The notes under the pieces are model-generated. The model was given only the letters and a program-made list of their open reading frames with translations, made no database searches and was not told the origin of the DNA. The position numbers were made by a program, and so were the translations under genes. From Fimbriimonadaceae bacterium (lineage in GTDB: Bacteria; Armatimonadota; Fimbriimonadia; Fimbriimonadales; Fimbriimonadaceae), in contig JAHBTD010000003.1 in the NCBI GenBank assembly GCA_019638775.1, forward strand, positions 496,001 to 560,000: a DNA stretch of 64,000 bases, given 5' to 3'. Positions 1 through 10,324 of the stretch are shown piece by piece; the first letter of the stretch is position 1; every line of letters starts with the position of its first letter.

Positions 1-864
<864 letters not shown>

Positions 865-951
865 TCAGGGCTCGCGTCCCAATTGACCAGGACCGATCCA
901 AAGTACACTTATGGGGCTGGCGCAGAGCCGCACGGCAAGGTGAGGGATCCG

Positions 952-2070
952 TTGAAAGTACCGTTTTACGATATCAAAGCTCAGTACGACGAACTTCAAG
1001 CTCCGATGGACGCAGCCGTCCATGAGGTCATTTCGACCGGCGCTTACGTGATGGGGAAGTACCATAACGCGCTCGAAAAAGAGCTTGCCGAATACCACGG
1101 CTGCAAGCACGGAATCGCCGTCAACTCCGGTACGGACGCCCTCCGCATCATGATGGACGCAGTCGGGATTGGAGCGGGCGATGAAGTGATCACCACCGCT
1201 TTCACTTTCGTGGCGAGCGTCGAAACGATCATGCAAACGGGAGCCACGCCCGTGTTTATCGACATCGATCCCGCGACATTCCAGATGGACCCCAACCTCA
1301 TCGAAGCCGCCATCACCCCGCACACCAAGGCCATTCTCCCGATTCACCTCTTTGGACAGCTTGCCGACATCCGCCGAATCAAGGAGATCGCCGACAAGCA
1401 TAACTTGATCCTCCTCGAAGACGCCGCCCAGGCGCTGGGATCGCACAACAACGGGGAATACGCCGGACAATTTGGTGTCGCCGCTGGATTCAGTTTTTAT
1501 GTGACGAAGAACCTTGGTGCAGCTGGCGACGGCGGTCTGATCATGACCAACGATGATGCCATCGCCGAGCGAAGCAAGTCGATGCGTGTGCACGGCATGG
1601 GTCGCGAACGCTACTACTACGATCACCTCGGATACACAAGCCGCCTCGCCGAGGTTCAGGCCGCCGTGCTCCACGTCAAGTTCACAAAGTTCGAGGAGTG
1701 GAATTCGCGCCGTCTCGAACTGGCCAAGACCTATTTCGAGATTCTTGAGGGCAGTTCGGTCGTGCTCCCGGCTCTCCTCTCCGGAAACAATACGACATGG
1801 CATCAGTTCACCATTCGATCATCCCGGCGTGATGAGCTTCAAGAGTTCTTAAAGCAGCGAGAAGTGGGTTCGATGATCTACTATCCTGTGCCTATTCACT
1901 TCCACGAACCGTACGCTCATCTCGCGAATGGCAAAGGTAGCCTCCCGATCACGGAGCAGGTTTCCGAGGAGTGCTTAAGCCTTCCGATCCATCAGCACAT
2001 GTCTCAGGATCAAGTGGCCTTCGCCGCGACCTGCATCAAAGAGTTTGCGGGCAGCGCGGTCACAGCCTAA
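952..2070 (+). CDS. DegT/DnrJ/EryC1/StrS family PLP aminotransferase
   Basis: PLP-dependent aminotransferase that probably acts on a nucleotide-linked keto-sugar for cell-surface polysaccharide or glycan synthesis. Motifs: FYDIKAQYDEL at the N-terminus, VNSGTDALRIMMDA, EDAAQALGS, and FYVTKNLGAAGDGG with the PLP lysine near residue 186. The 372-residue length is normal for the family. I choose TTG at 952 because AAGGTGAGG lies just upstream and family homology begins there. The frame stays open back to 571, but that would run deep into divergent enolase and adds no recognisable sequence. The sugar substrate cannot be deduced. Confidence 0.88.
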   Translation: MKVPFYDIKAQYDELQAPMDAAVHEVISTGAYVMGKYHNALEKELAEYHGCKHGIAVNSGTDALRIMMDAVGIGAGDEVITTAFTFVASVETIMQTGATPVFIDIDPATFQMDPNLIEAAITPHTKAILPIHLFGQLADIRRIKEIADKHNLILLEDAAQALGSHNNGEYAGQFGVAAGFSFYVTKNLGAAGDGGLIMTNDDAIAERSKSMRVHGMGRERYYYDHLGYTSRLAEVQAAVLHVKFTKFEEWNSRRLELAKTYFEILEGSSVVLPALLSGNNTTWHQFTIRSSRRDELQEFLKQREVGSMIYYPVPIHFHEPYAHLANGKGSLPITEQVSEECLSLPIHQHMSQDQVAFAATCIKEFAGSAVTA

Positions 2071-2114
2071 GCACAACCGGAGCTTGCCGTGAGTTCGGGT
2101 AGGCAGGTAGTCTT

Positions 2115-2185
2115 CAAGTAGTCGCCAAGTTGTTGGCATGTTGTTTGTCCGTCAAGCAATTTGCAGACAACTTGCAAACTACTTG
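2115..2185. repeat. Imperfect inverted repeat with CAAGTTG motifs
   Basis: An 18-base arm at 2115-2132 (CAAGTAGT, three bases, CAAGTTG) is the reverse complement of 2168-2185 apart from the three middle bases. A further CAACAACTTGACAA follows, up to the next start codon. It lies between the aminotransferase and the membrane protein gene. It could be an operator array or a long hairpin; there is no T-tract, so an intrinsic terminator is unlikely. Confidence 0.55.
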
Positions 2186-2209
2186 TCAACAACTTGACAA
2201 CGGTTCTCC

Positions 2210-2896
2210 ATGCAGGTTCCACCTTACATCCCACAGCCGGTTGAAATTCCGAACAACCTGACTCAGGAGAAATATCTCGTGCGACTCGGCTTTGTGCGCA
2301 GGGTCGCCGCCCTGCACATGCTCACACTAGGGATTGTCGCTGCGCTCGTCCTCGCCCCAATCCCCCAAATGCCCCTCCCAACCGCCGTACTGCTAACAGT
2401 GGGCTGTCTGATTGCACTCGTGAGCCTCCGAAGGATCGAGAAGGGTCAGAAATACGAGCAGATCATCTCGCTAGTCTTGTTCCCGCTGATGCTGGTTTCG
2501 ATGGCTCTCACCATCCAGGGGCTCGATGCAATCGGCTGGCCGATGTGGGCGCTGCCTGTCGGCGTGGTGCTGGCCCAGCTTTACACCTTTGTAAGCGGGC
2601 GCGACCTCAGCTACATAGTGATGTTCCTGCTGCCCTTGGTCCTTGGGGTCACGGGAATCATCGTCTATGGGATTTGGGCAAGCATCGACCGGGGGACCAT
2701 CTTCGGAGCCTGCATTCTGCACGGAACGGTGCTTTTCTACTACGTTTACGACCTGGCCTCTCTCTTAAGTCGGCGAAGGTTGGGTGAGGAGCTTGGGGCG
2801 GTCATCGACCTTTATCGCGATCCCCTCAACTTCTTGAGCTACACCATCCGTGTGATTCGCCACTGGCGCAAATACAGCGTTTGGGGGCGTCCATAA
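2210..2896 (+). CDS. Six-TM membrane protein, distantly BI-1-like
   Basis: A 228-residue integral membrane protein of unknown function. Hydrophobic segments lie roughly at 33-52, 57-74, 84-103, 110-128, 133-153 and 160-182. The tail has the pattern AVIDLYRDPLNFLSYTIRVI, which faintly resembles the C-terminal helix of Bax-inhibitor-1/YccA proteins (ALSLYLDFINLFL type); that link is a guess. Its stop overlaps the start of the P-II gene by one base (TAATG), so the two are translationally coupled. A P-II partner suggests the membrane protein may be a transporter or channel gated by nucleotide-bound P-II. Confidence 0.7.
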   Translation: MQVPPYIPQPVEIPNNLTQEKYLVRLGFVRRVAALHMLTLGIVAALVLAPIPQMPLPTAVLLTVGCLIALVSLRRIEKGQKYEQIISLVLFPLMLVSMALTIQGLDAIGWPMWALPVGVVLAQLYTFVSGRDLSYIVMFLLPLVLGVTGIIVYGIWASIDRGTIFGACILHGTVLFYYVYDLASLLSRRRLGEELGAVIDLYRDPLNFLSYTIRVIRHWRKYSVWGRP

Positions 2897-3237
2897 TGGT
2901 ACGCATCACCTGCATCATCAAACCTCATCGCCTTGAGCAGGTGAAATCCGCCATCGCATCACTGGGAGTTTCGGGGATGAATGTTGCCGACGTTCGTGGT
3001 TGTGGCAACTCCCCCGAGAAGGCAAACTGGTTTGGCGGCGAAGAGATCCTCGTTGCCCTACCACTGCGCTCCAAGGTCGAAGTTGTCGTTTCCGACGACA
3101 TGAAAGAGTCGATTATCGAAGCTATTCTCGAATATGCGCGGTCTGGAGACTCCGGTGACGGTAAAATCTTTGTCGAACACGTTGAAGACGCTATCCGAAT
3201 ACGAACGCGTGAACAGGGCGATCCCGCCATTGAGTGA
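2896..3237 (+). CDS. Atypical P-II family signalling protein
   Basis: Small trimeric P-II-type sensor of 113 residues. The C-terminal signature is clear: GDGKIFVEHVEDAIRIRTRE matches the GDGKIFV...RIRTGE block that holds the ATP-contacting lysine and arginines. The T-loop region is unusual. The canonical GFGRQKG is GCGNSPE, so the glutamine used for 2-oxoglutarate-Mg binding is missing, and the position of uridylylated Tyr51 appears to be Trp (ANWFGG). It therefore probably binds adenine nucleotides but not 2-oxoglutarate in the usual way, and is not uridylylated. It is coupled to the upstream membrane protein gene; no amtB or glnD is nearby. ATG at 2896 is preferred over the in-frame upstream codon at 2881. 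Confidence 0.85.
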   Translation: MVRITCIIKPHRLEQVKSAIASLGVSGMNVADVRGCGNSPEKANWFGGEEILVALPLRSKVEVVVSDDMKESIIEAILEYARSGDSGDGKIFVEHVEDAIRIRTREQGDPAIE

Positions 3238-3294
3238 ACGCATTCGGCTTTTGAAACGTCTGAGTTCAGGAATCCAAAAGTGACGGTCTAAACA

Positions 3295-5058
3295 ATGATT
3301 TCTTCTCTTGTTGCTCTCGCTGTTATCGCCTTCTCCCCGATGGAGGCCCAGAATCTGCAGGTCAGTGTCAACGTCAAGGATGGCGACACGATCTCCGGCG
3401 AGATGAATTTCCGGGTCTCGGTCCAATCGAAAAACCCCGTAAACCAGGTCGAGTTCTATGTCGGCGATAACCTTCGCGATACCGACTCAAGCACCCCTTA
3501 CGAGTTCAAGTTGGACACGATCAGCGAAAATGACGGATCAATTAAGCTGACCTTTGCCGCGTACACAACCGAAGGCGAAAACGTAAAGCGGGTTGTCAAC
3601 GCCAAAATCGACAACGGCTTGTCGAAGGGGGCAGATTTCCACGTAACGCGTGGACGCGAACTGCTCAGCGAGAGCAAATGGGATGACGCGATTTTGGCAG
3701 GCAGAATTGCCCTCAAAGCCAAACCGAACCATAACCCCGCCCGACTCATCATGGCTCGCGCCTACTATGGCCTCGGAGTGTTGGACAAGGCACAAAAGTA
3801 CGCCGAAGATGCGCTGTCCGACGATCCCAAGTTCAGCGAAGCTCAAGAGTTCCTTTCCGCGATTCTCCTGAACCAAGTCTTTACCATCATCAATCGCGGC
3901 GGCAAAGAAGAAGAAACGATCAAGGCCATCCGGACAACCCTCGTGGGCGCTGTCACAAACAGCCGCAAGTTCGTGGATGCCGGTGTGGACAACTTTGGAA
4001 CGGTGACCGCCGAGAATCGAATGGCTTACGTTGACGCCGCGATTCGCGCTCACCGCTATTCAGCCGTCACCCAAGAGCTTGGCCCCATCTTCCGCCAAAA
4101 CTCCAAGGATTACCAAGTCGGAAATCGACTTGCTTACGCTTACGTCAGACTCGGTCGCTGGGATGAGGCCTTCATCGCGATGGAAGCCATGAAGCGTGCC
4201 GGTGTGCTCGATGCCTACAGCTACGCCCTTCTCGGCGTGATTGAGGCATGGAGGTCGAACGAGCAGGCATCTGACGATGCCATGCGCGAAGCCGTCCTTA
4301 GCGATGGCGATAACCTCGGAGTGCGAACCGCACAGGCAGCAATCGCTCTGCGAAGAGGCCGCTACGATACGCTCGGACCGCTGTCGACCGCTTTGGTTAA
4401 TGATGCAGGCAGCCGGACAGAATCGTTCTACTACAGAAGCATCGCTCAAAATGCACGCTCCCAGTTTGCAGACGCCGAGCGCTCCTTCCAAAGAGCCGTT
4501 CTTGCTGATCCCATCAACTACGAAATGTACATCGAGCGCGGAAACCAGGCGCTCACGCTGGTCATCAACTCCCAGGTGAGCTCAAACCAATTCCCGCACC
4601 TCGTGCAGTTGGCCCGCGCTTACTTCGAGGCTTCACTCGCCGCAAGGCCAGATTCGGCAGAAGCCCTCACCGGTATCGCCTTCGTCAGCGCATACGAAAA
4701 GAAGAATGCCGACGCGATTCGCTTCGCCCGGGCCGCAACCCAGGCAAACGCGAACTACGCAGCCGGACACTTTCTGCTTTCGATGGTCGCAGCCACAGGC
4801 GAGGCCGAGGCTAAAGCTGCTGCCGAGAACATCCGCCGTGGCACCCGAGATGGCAGCCTAACTTCCGAGCAGCGCGAGCAGATTCGCCGCTTGTCCGATC
4901 AGTCGAATGAGTACGGCAAAGAGGCTGTTCGAGCAAACCAGGAAGCAGGTCGGCTTGATCGAGCAAACCTCTCCGGACGAACGATGCCCGGCACCATCGA
5001 AGCCTTCAACTACTTCGTGCGCTACGGACGCATTCCGTACATGATCTCACCCAAGTAG
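3295..5058 (+). CDS. Exported Ig-like and TPR-repeat protein
   Basis: A 587-residue protein with a hydrophobic N-terminus (MISSLVALAVIAFSPMEAQ) that reads as a signal peptide ending near residue 20. Next comes a bacterial Ig-like segment at about 22-100 (VKDGDTISGEMNF, VEFYVGD), then helical TPR-type repeats from about 110 to 520 (ARLIMARAYYGLGVLDKAQK, NRLAYAYVRLGRWDEAFIA, LTGIAFVSAYEKKNADAIR). No enzyme motif was seen. Probably a periplasmic or surface scaffold for protein-protein contacts. A strong terminator follows directly, so it ends its transcription unit. Confidence 0.75.
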   Translation: MISSLVALAVIAFSPMEAQNLQVSVNVKDGDTISGEMNFRVSVQSKNPVNQVEFYVGDNLRDTDSSTPYEFKLDTISENDGSIKLTFAAYTTEGENVKRVVNAKIDNGLSKGADFHVTRGRELLSESKWDDAILAGRIALKAKPNHNPARLIMARAYYGLGVLDKAQKYAEDALSDDPKFSEAQEFLSAILLNQVFTIINRGGKEEETIKAIRTTLVGAVTNSRKFVDAGVDNFGTVTAENRMAYVDAAIRAHRYSAVTQELGPIFRQNSKDYQVGNRLAYAYVRLGRWDEAFIAMEAMKRAGVLDAYSYALLGVIEAWRSNEQASDDAMREAVLSDGDNLGVRTAQAAIALRRGRYDTLGPLSTALVNDAGSRTESFYYRSIAQNARSQFADAERSFQRAVLADPINYEMYIERGNQALTLVINSQVSSNQFPHLVQLARAYFEASLAARPDSAEALTGIAFVSAYEKKNADAIRFARAATQANANYAAGHFLLSMVAATGEAEAKAAAENIRRGTRDGSLTSEQREQIRRLSDQSNEYGKEAVRANQEAGRLDRANLSGRTMPGTIEAFNYFVRYGRIPYMISPK

Positions 5059-5073
5059 ATGTGGTGAACGAAG

Positions 5074-5115
5074 CGATTGGGCGCTGAGATACCTCAGCGC
5101 CCAATCGTGTTTATT
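5074..5115 (+). terminator. Rho-independent terminator after the TPR gene
   Basis: A perfect 15 bp stem (CGATTGGGCGCTGAG at 5074-5088 pairing with 5093-5107), a 4-base loop, then a T-rich tail TGTTTATT. It starts 16 bases after the TPR stop codon. Confidence 0.88.
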
Positions 5116-5184
5116 AGGCTCAACGATTACGATGTCCGAAAGTCATGATCGCAAACGGCGAAAGGGTATCATGAACGCTCGCGT

Positions 5185-5261
5185 CGGGGCGTGGCGCAGT
5201 TTGGTAGCGCGCTTCGCTGGGGGTGAAGAGGTCGCAGGTTCGAATCCTGTCGCCCCGACCA
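5185..5261 (+). tRNA. tRNA-Pro, anticodon GGG
   Basis: A 77-base cloverleaf. Acceptor CGGGGCG at 5185-5191 pairs with CGCCCCG near the end. D-stem GCGC/GCGC, anticodon arm CTTCG with loop CTGGGGG giving anticodon GGG, T-arm GCAGG-TTCGAAT-CCTGT, discriminator A and an encoded CCA. It closely follows the bacterial tRNA-Pro pattern. It reads CCC (and CCU by wobble). Confidence 0.95.
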
Positions 5262-5356
5262 ACTTTCTCATACATCATCGCCAATTGACGTCGCATCCAT
5301 TACTGCCCGCCGGTCCGAGGCGATAACCTTGCAGTAGTCTGTAGTAAGCGATTGAT

Positions 5357-7609
5357 ATGAGCCTTCTGAGCGCACTGTTAGCCATCACTTTTCTAGGAGC
5401 GGGGTTCGTTCCTTTGCTCTATCGCTGTGTGCCAAAGCTGGCTGCCTGGCTATCCCCAATCCCGGCGCTTTTCGTCTTCGTTGCCTTCTGCGCCCAATTC
5501 AAAACCAAACCCGCGGGAACCTTCCTCATGGAGTCCAATTCATGGGTCCCCGAGATTGGACTGAGCTGGAGCCTTGGCCTCGATAGTTTTCGTCTTCTCT
5601 TCGCTCTCCTCATCACAGGCATAGGTTTCCTCGTCCTTCTCTACGGGGGGCATTACTGCTCCGGTCGCGCATACGGGCCAAGGATGCTGACCTTCCTGTA
5701 CTTGTTCATGGGCTCCATGCTAGGGCTCGTGCTAAGCCAAAACCTCCTGCTTGTCGTCATCTTTTGGGAGCTGACAAGTCTAACCTCTTTCTTCCTGATC
5801 GGCTTAAGATTTGAAGACTTCTACGCCGTCAAGTCAGCTCAGCGAGCCCTGCTCACGACCGGTTTTGGTGGTCTGTTCCTCCTCGCCGGAATGATCGGCC
5901 TTGGACAGAGTTTTGGAACCTACGAGTTCCCCCAAATCATGGCGATGGGCCACGCAAACCCCATCCCTGGCTGGGCGATTGTCTCGATCCTGATAGGATG
6001 TCTCACCAAGTCGGCTCAGTTTCCATTCCACGCCTGGCTTCCAGGCGCAATGGTCGCTCCCACTCCAGTCAGCGCCTACTTACACTCGGCAACTATGGTC
6101 AAGGCCGGTGTCTTCCTGCTCGCCGTCCTCAGTCCTATTTTGGGCAACACGTTTTACTGGAGCCCGATCTTGATCGGCGCTGGCACGGCAACGGTATTCA
6201 TCTCCACGGGTGCGCTGCTCAAGCACGACTTCAAGCAAGCGATGGCCTTCTCCACGGTCGGCGTTCTCGGCCTGATGGTCATGCTCATCGGCATCGGCAC
6301 ACCGCAGGCAATGTACGCCCTTTCAGCGCTCATCGTTACCCACGCGCTCTACAAGGCCACGCTCTTTCTCAGCTCCGGCACGATTGACCGCCAAATGCGA
6401 ACTCGAGACATGACTTCGCTCGCCGAAACTGGCGTCGCTTTGCCGTGGACTAGGTTTGCCGTTGGCGTAGCGTGTCTCTCAATGGGGGGCGTTCCTCTTT
6501 TCCTTGGCTTTGCCACCAAGGAATATATCTACAAGACCTGGCTATCCTCGCCGGTCGCATGGTGGTCCGCCATAGGCTTCCTCTCATCGGGGGTTCTCAC
6601 CGCCGCAATCGCTTGGCGAACGTTCTCATCCGTAGTTCTTCCCAAGTCCACGCAACGCGCCGAACTCAAGCCAGAGATTCGCCCGATGCAGTTGCCGATC
6701 CTCGTGCTTGCGATCGCCGGGCTCGTCGCCGGAATTGCGGTGCCGCTAGTCGTCCGCATCCTTCCTGCCGCAACCGATGCAGCGGTGCCCGAGCTGAAGT
6801 GGTGGTATGGCTTCGACGTTGTCTTGGCGATTAGCCTTAGCTCGATCGCCGTGGGCGCTGTGGTTGCAAAGCTTATCAAACCTCATGTGTCAACTCAGGA
6901 GGACCGTGAGTTTCTGGACAGCGTCTTCTTCGGCATTCATCGTGTGTCGAGAAACATGGTGCGCGTGCTGCAAACCGGCCACCTCCGACGTTACATCCAG
7001 CTCACGCTGATCTCGGTTCTGGTGCTCGTCGGCATCGGTATCTGGCGGGTCGGGGGATTGCGATTTAATGCCGGTGATGTCGAGATACAGGCGCACGAAC
7101 TGATCGTCACTTTGGCAATCGTCGCCGGAGCTATCGGAGCGGTCGTCGCCTCCAACCGCCTGCGAGCCATCGTCTCCCTTGGTGTCGTTGGGTTCGGAAT
7201 CGCCGCCGTCTATATCATGTTCGGCGCACCTGACCTTGCCATGACCCAGATCTTCGTTGAGATTCTCACGGTCATTCTCTTCGTCTTAATCTTCTATCAC
7301 ATGCCCAAGTTCAGCCGACTGAGCAGCCTGCTCGGGCGGCGCTTCGATGCCGTCCTCGCTTGCGGAGTGGGGGCGATGATGACCGTTCTCACGATAGTCG
7401 CTGCCAACCAAGAGCACAAGGAAAGCATCGCCAACTGGCACGCCGAAAACGCGCTCGTCCAAGGCCAGGGCCGCAACGTCGTGAACGTCATGCTGGTCGA
7501 CTTCCGAGGTTTGGATACGATGGGCGAGATCACCGTTCTTGGCATCGCTGCAATCGGTGTCTACGCCATCCTCAAGCTCAAACCCCGAAAGAAGGAGGAG
7601 TCGTCATAG
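5357..7609 (+). CDS. mrpA: Na+/H+ antiporter subunit MrpA
   Basis: Largest subunit (750 residues) of the multi-subunit Mrp cation/proton antiporter in the inner membrane, related to NuoL of complex I. The N-terminal proton-pumping module shows the Glu in [13 protein letters not shown], the lysine in [20 protein letters not shown] and the [19 protein letters not shown] helix. After about residue 580 come the extra helices typical of MrpA (DUF4040-type and MrpB-like segment, [19 protein letters not shown]). First gene of a seven-gene operon. Its last bases overlap the presumed start of mrpB. A separate downstream mrpB makes this the unfused A+B form. Confidence 0.93.
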   Translation: MSLLSALLAITFLGAGFVPLLYRCVPKLAAWLSPIPALFVFVAFCAQFKTKPAGTFLMESNSWVPEIGLSWSLGLDSFRLLFALLITGIGFLVLLYGGHYCSGRAYGPRMLTFLYLFMGSMLGLVLSQNLLLVVIFWELTSLTSFFLIGLRFEDFYAVKSAQRALLTTGFGGLFLLAGMIGLGQSFGTYEFPQIMAMGHANPIPGWAIVSILIGCLTKSAQFPFHAWLPGAMVAPTPVSAYLHSATMVKAGVFLLAVLSPILGNTFYWSPILIGAGTATVFISTGALLKHDFKQAMAFSTVGVLGLMVMLIGIGTPQAMYALSALIVTHALYKATLFLSSGTIDRQMRTRDMTSLAETGVALPWTRFAVGVACLSMGGVPLFLGFATKEYIYKTWLSSPVAWWSAIGFLSSGVLTAAIAWRTFSSVVLPKSTQRAELKPEIRPMQLPILVLAIAGLVAGIAVPLVVRILPAATDAAVPELKWWYGFDVVLAISLSSIAVGAVVAKLIKPHVSTQEDREFLDSVFFGIHRVSRNMVRVLQTGHLRRYIQLTLISVLVLVGIGIWRVGGLRFNAGDVEIQAHELIVTLAIVAGAIGAVVASNRLRAIVSLGVVGFGIAAVYIMFGAPDLAMTQIFVEILTVILFVLIFYHMPKFSRLSSLLGRRFDAVLACGVGAMMTVLTIVAANQEHKESIANWHAENALVQGQGRNVVNVMLVDFRGLDTMGEITVLGIAAIGVYAILKLKPRKKEESS

Positions 7610-8010
7610 GATCGATCATCTTCCGAACGGGGACGCGCTTCATGCTTCCCATCCTCCTGATGTTCTCGCTGTTCCTGTTATGGCGTGGACACAACGCCCC
7701 GGGCGGGGGGTTCTCAGGTGGTCTCGTTGCCGCAGCTGCGCTCACACTTCACCTGTTGGCGTTTGGCATCCCCGCGACCAAAAAGCTGCTGCGCGTCTCG
7801 CCGCGAACGATGATCGCATCCGGGCTGCTCATCGCCGCGCTCAGCGGGGTAGCCCCTATGTTTGTGGGCAAGCCGTTCATGACCGGTCTTTGGGTCGATG
7901 TAAACGGCACGCACTTGGGCACACCCATGCTTTTTGATCTTGGAGTTTATGTGTTGGTGATCGGGATGGCGCTAAAGATCATCGTGACGATTTCGGAGGA
8001 AGACAGATGA
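7606..8010 (+). CDS. mrpB: Na+/H+ antiporter subunit MrpB (non-canonical start)
   Basis: Small membrane subunit of the Mrp antiporter: [14 protein letters not shown]-type motif (here [20 protein letters not shown]) and four hydrophobic helices. Homology begins at IIFRTGTRF, before any ATG. No ATG, GTG or TTG lies in this frame between 7540 and 7641. I place the start at ATA 7606, which overlaps the mrpA stop codon and sits 8 bases after a strong AAGGAGG Shine-Dalgarno. ATC at 7615 is another non-canonical option. ATG at 7642 is the first conventional start but would clip 12 residues of a well-matching N-terminus. The stop overlaps mrpC by four bases. Confidence 0.85.
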   Translation: MGSIIFRTGTRFMLPILLMFSLFLLWRGHNAPGGGFSGGLVAAAALTLHLLAFGIPATKKLLRVSPRTMIASGLLIAALSGVAPMFVGKPFMTGLWVDVNGTHLGTPMLFDLGVYVLVIGMALKIIVTISEEDR

Positions 8011-8354
8011 CGATAGTACTTGCGGTTGTAGTGGGAATTCTGTTTGCGTGTGGACTCTATCTGATGATGCGCCGCACGCTTGTCAAACTCTTGCTAGGCC
8101 TTGCCCTGATAGGCAATGCCGCCAATCTGATGATCTTCGTTTCGGCTGGCCTTACCCGAGGCGCACCACCTCTCATCGGCGCGGGTGAGACCGCTCCTCC
8201 CAAAACGTACGCCGATCCACTTGCCCAAGCGCTCATCCTCACCGCGATCGTGATCGGATTCGGGGTGCTCGCCTTCACCCTCGCGCTTGTAAGACGTACT
8301 TACCAGGTCACCAAGACCGACGACTTGAACGAACTGACAACAACGGATAGATAA
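8007..8354 (+). CDS. mrpC: Na+/H+ antiporter subunit MrpC
   Basis: A 115-residue, three-helix NuoK-like subunit of the Mrp complex. Motifs: [29 protein letters not shown] and, near the C-terminus, [22 protein letters not shown], the standard MrpC/NuoK block with [11 protein letters not shown]-type sequence. It overlaps mrpB by four bases (ATGA) and is followed after one base by mrpD. Confidence 0.93.
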   Translation: MTIVLAVVVGILFACGLYLMMRRTLVKLLLGLALIGNAANLMIFVSAGLTRGAPPLIGAGETAPPKTYADPLAQALILTAIVIGFGVLAFTLALVRRTYQVTKTDDLNELTTTDR

Positions 8355-8355
8355 C

Positions 8356-9846
8356 TTGCTGATACTGCCAATCCTCATACCGCTGTTCGCTGCGATATCG
8401 CTCTTCTTCTTAGTGCGATCACGCAAGATGCAGCGCGTCACGAGCATATTGGCTTCGTTGGCTCATTTCGGAGTGGCGGTCAGCCTCCTCGTCCAAGTAT
8501 CGCAGGCTGGAGCAATCAGTCTGCGCTTGGGAAGTTGGCCCGCGCCTTACGGCATTGCATTTACGCTCGACCGCATGGGCGCAATGATGCTCGCGGTCGG
8601 CTCCTTCGTCGCCCTCGCCGTGATCACTTTTGCGATGGGGAGTCTGGATGGACGCCGCGAAAAATTCGGCTACTACGCGCTCTCGCAAATCCTGCTGATG
8701 GGAGTATCCGGCTCCTTCATCACCGCCGATATCTTCAATCTCTTCGTATGGTTTGAAGTCACTCTTATCGCCTCCTTTGTCCTGATGTCGCTGGGTGGAG
8801 AGCGCGCCCAGGTGGAAGGGGGTTACAAGTACGTTGCCCTCAACCTCATCTCCTCATCGATATTCTTGGTTGCGGTCGGACTTCTGTACGCGTCGGTCGG
8901 AACACTCAACTTTGCCGATCTGCCAGGCCGGATCGCCGCCCTCCCCGACAAGAGCTTTGTCACCGTTCTCGGGATGCTGTTCATCGTCACGTTTGGCATC
9001 AAGTCAGCCCTTTTCCCCCTTTTCTTCTGGCTGCCAGCCTCCTACCACACTCCCCCGGGAGTGGTCTCTGCGCTCTTTGCCGGACTGCTCACCAAGGTCG
9101 GCATCTTCGCCATGTTTCGCTCGTTCACGATGGTCTTTGTGACCGATCCCGGCCTATATCAATCGGTCATCCTTGTCCTTGCCGTATTGACCATGGTCTT
9201 CGGCGCGTTGGGAGCCATCGCCCAAAAAGACCTGCGCAGGTTGCTCGCCTTCATCCTCGTCAGCCACGTCGGCTACATGACGCTTGGCCTTGCCGTGATG
9301 TCGCCACACAGTCTCGGCAGCGCTCTCTATTACATGGTCCACCACATGGTTTGCATGTGCTTGCTGTTCCTTTGCGCTGGCATCGTCAAGCACCTCACCC
9401 GCAACAAGACCATGCACGAACTCGGTGGCCTCGCCGCCGTTCGCCCATACCTTGCTATCCTCTTTGTATTGGGCGGATTTGCGATTTCAGGTTTGCCACC
9501 ATTTTCCGGGTTCTATCCAAAGGTCGGCCTTTTCCAAGCGATCTTTGCCAGTGAAGCCCCCCACGTTGCTTGGGCCGTCCTCGCGTCGTCAGCCCTCACC
9601 ATCCTCGCCATCTTAAAGGCCTGGAACGAGGTGTTCTGGGGACCGCGACCCAAAGATCTGGAACTCGTCGAACTCTCCCCCAAACGTGCGATGGCGATGT
9701 ATCTGCCAACCACAGTTCTGGCGATTGCCGTCATGGGGTCTGGAATCTTCGCTCGCCCGATTGCGGCTTGGTCGCACGCCGCCGCCGACCAACTGCTCAA
9801 CCCCATCGAATACAAGCGGGCGACGCTCGGAGGCGTTGAAGAATGA
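8356..9846 (+). CDS. mrpD: Na+/H+ antiporter subunit MrpD
   Basis: A 496-residue NuoN/NuoM-like proton-translocating subunit. Visible family blocks: ADIFNLFVWFEVTLIASF with the conserved Glu, TFGIKSALFPLFFWLPASYH with the conserved Lys, PPGVVSALFAGLLTKVGIFA and SGLPPFSGFYPKVGLF. The start is TTG at 8356, one base after the mrpC stop, consistent with coupled translation. The gene overlaps mrpE by four bases (ATGA). Confidence 0.93.
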   Translation: MLILPILIPLFAAISLFFLVRSRKMQRVTSILASLAHFGVAVSLLVQVSQAGAISLRLGSWPAPYGIAFTLDRMGAMMLAVGSFVALAVITFAMGSLDGRREKFGYYALSQILLMGVSGSFITADIFNLFVWFEVTLIASFVLMSLGGERAQVEGGYKYVALNLISSSIFLVAVGLLYASVGTLNFADLPGRIAALPDKSFVTVLGMLFIVTFGIKSALFPLFFWLPASYHTPPGVVSALFAGLLTKVGIFAMFRSFTMVFVTDPGLYQSVILVLAVLTMVFGALGAIAQKDLRRLLAFILVSHVGYMTLGLAVMSPHSLGSALYYMVHHMVCMCLLFLCAGIVKHLTRNKTMHELGGLAAVRPYLAILFVLGGFAISGLPPFSGFYPKVGLFQAIFASEAPHVAWAVLASSALTILAILKAWNEVFWGPRPKDLELVELSPKRAMAMYLPTTVLAIAVMGSGIFARPIAAWSHAAADQLLNPIEYKRATLGGVEE

Positions 9847-10322
9847 TCATCTGGAGCTTGATCTTAGGTGGACTCTGGGTTTGCCTGAACGGCAGCTTCA
9901 CGCTGGGAAGCTGGCTAATGGGCTCTCTCGTCGGCTGGGCCGTTCTGCGGATGAGTTTCCCAAAAGGGATGGAGCCAGAATCGCGGCAGCTCATCTACTT
10001 GTCAAAGCTTCCCGCATTCATCCTGTTCTTCCTAAGGGAGCTTGTCTTGGCAAACCTCGTCATGGCCGCCGACCTGCTCTCCAACTCCCGCCGACTCCGA
10101 CCCGGTGTCATCGCCATCCCGTTGGATGTCAAAACCGACGCCCAGATCGAGCTGCTTGCCACGCTGATCACGCTCACCCCAGGCACACTCAGCCTCGATG
10201 TTGCCTCCGACCGGAGCAAGCTCTACGTCCACGCGATGTTCCTCCCCGAGCAGGATATCGACAGGATGCGTCAATTGATTAAGGAGGGCTTTGAGTCGCG
10301 AATTCTCGCGCTCTTCCGCTAA
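9843..10322 (+). CDS. mrpE: Na+/H+ antiporter subunit MrpE
   Basis: A 159-residue MrpE subunit: two N-terminal hydrophobic segments, LRELVLANLVMAADLL, and the diagnostic LATLITLTPGTLSLDV in the cytosolic half. MrpE is not complex-I-related and is needed for assembly or stability of the antiporter. It overlaps mrpD by four bases and precedes mrpF by two. Confidence 0.92.
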   Translation: MIIWSLILGGLWVCLNGSFTLGSWLMGSLVGWAVLRMSFPKGMEPESRQLIYLSKLPAFILFFLRELVLANLVMAADLLSNSRRLRPGVIAIPLDVKTDAQIELLATLITLTPGTLSLDVASDRSKLYVHAMFLPEQDIDRMRQLIKEGFESRILALFR

Positions 10323-10324
10323 CC

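Noticed and set aside
865-1803. 312-codon minus-strand frame opposite the aminotransferase
   Set aside because: Antisense shadow of a gene with clear PLP-enzyme motifs.
5132-5326. Small open frame over the tRNA gene
   Set aside because: It overlaps a complete tRNA-Pro and has no family match or ribosome site.
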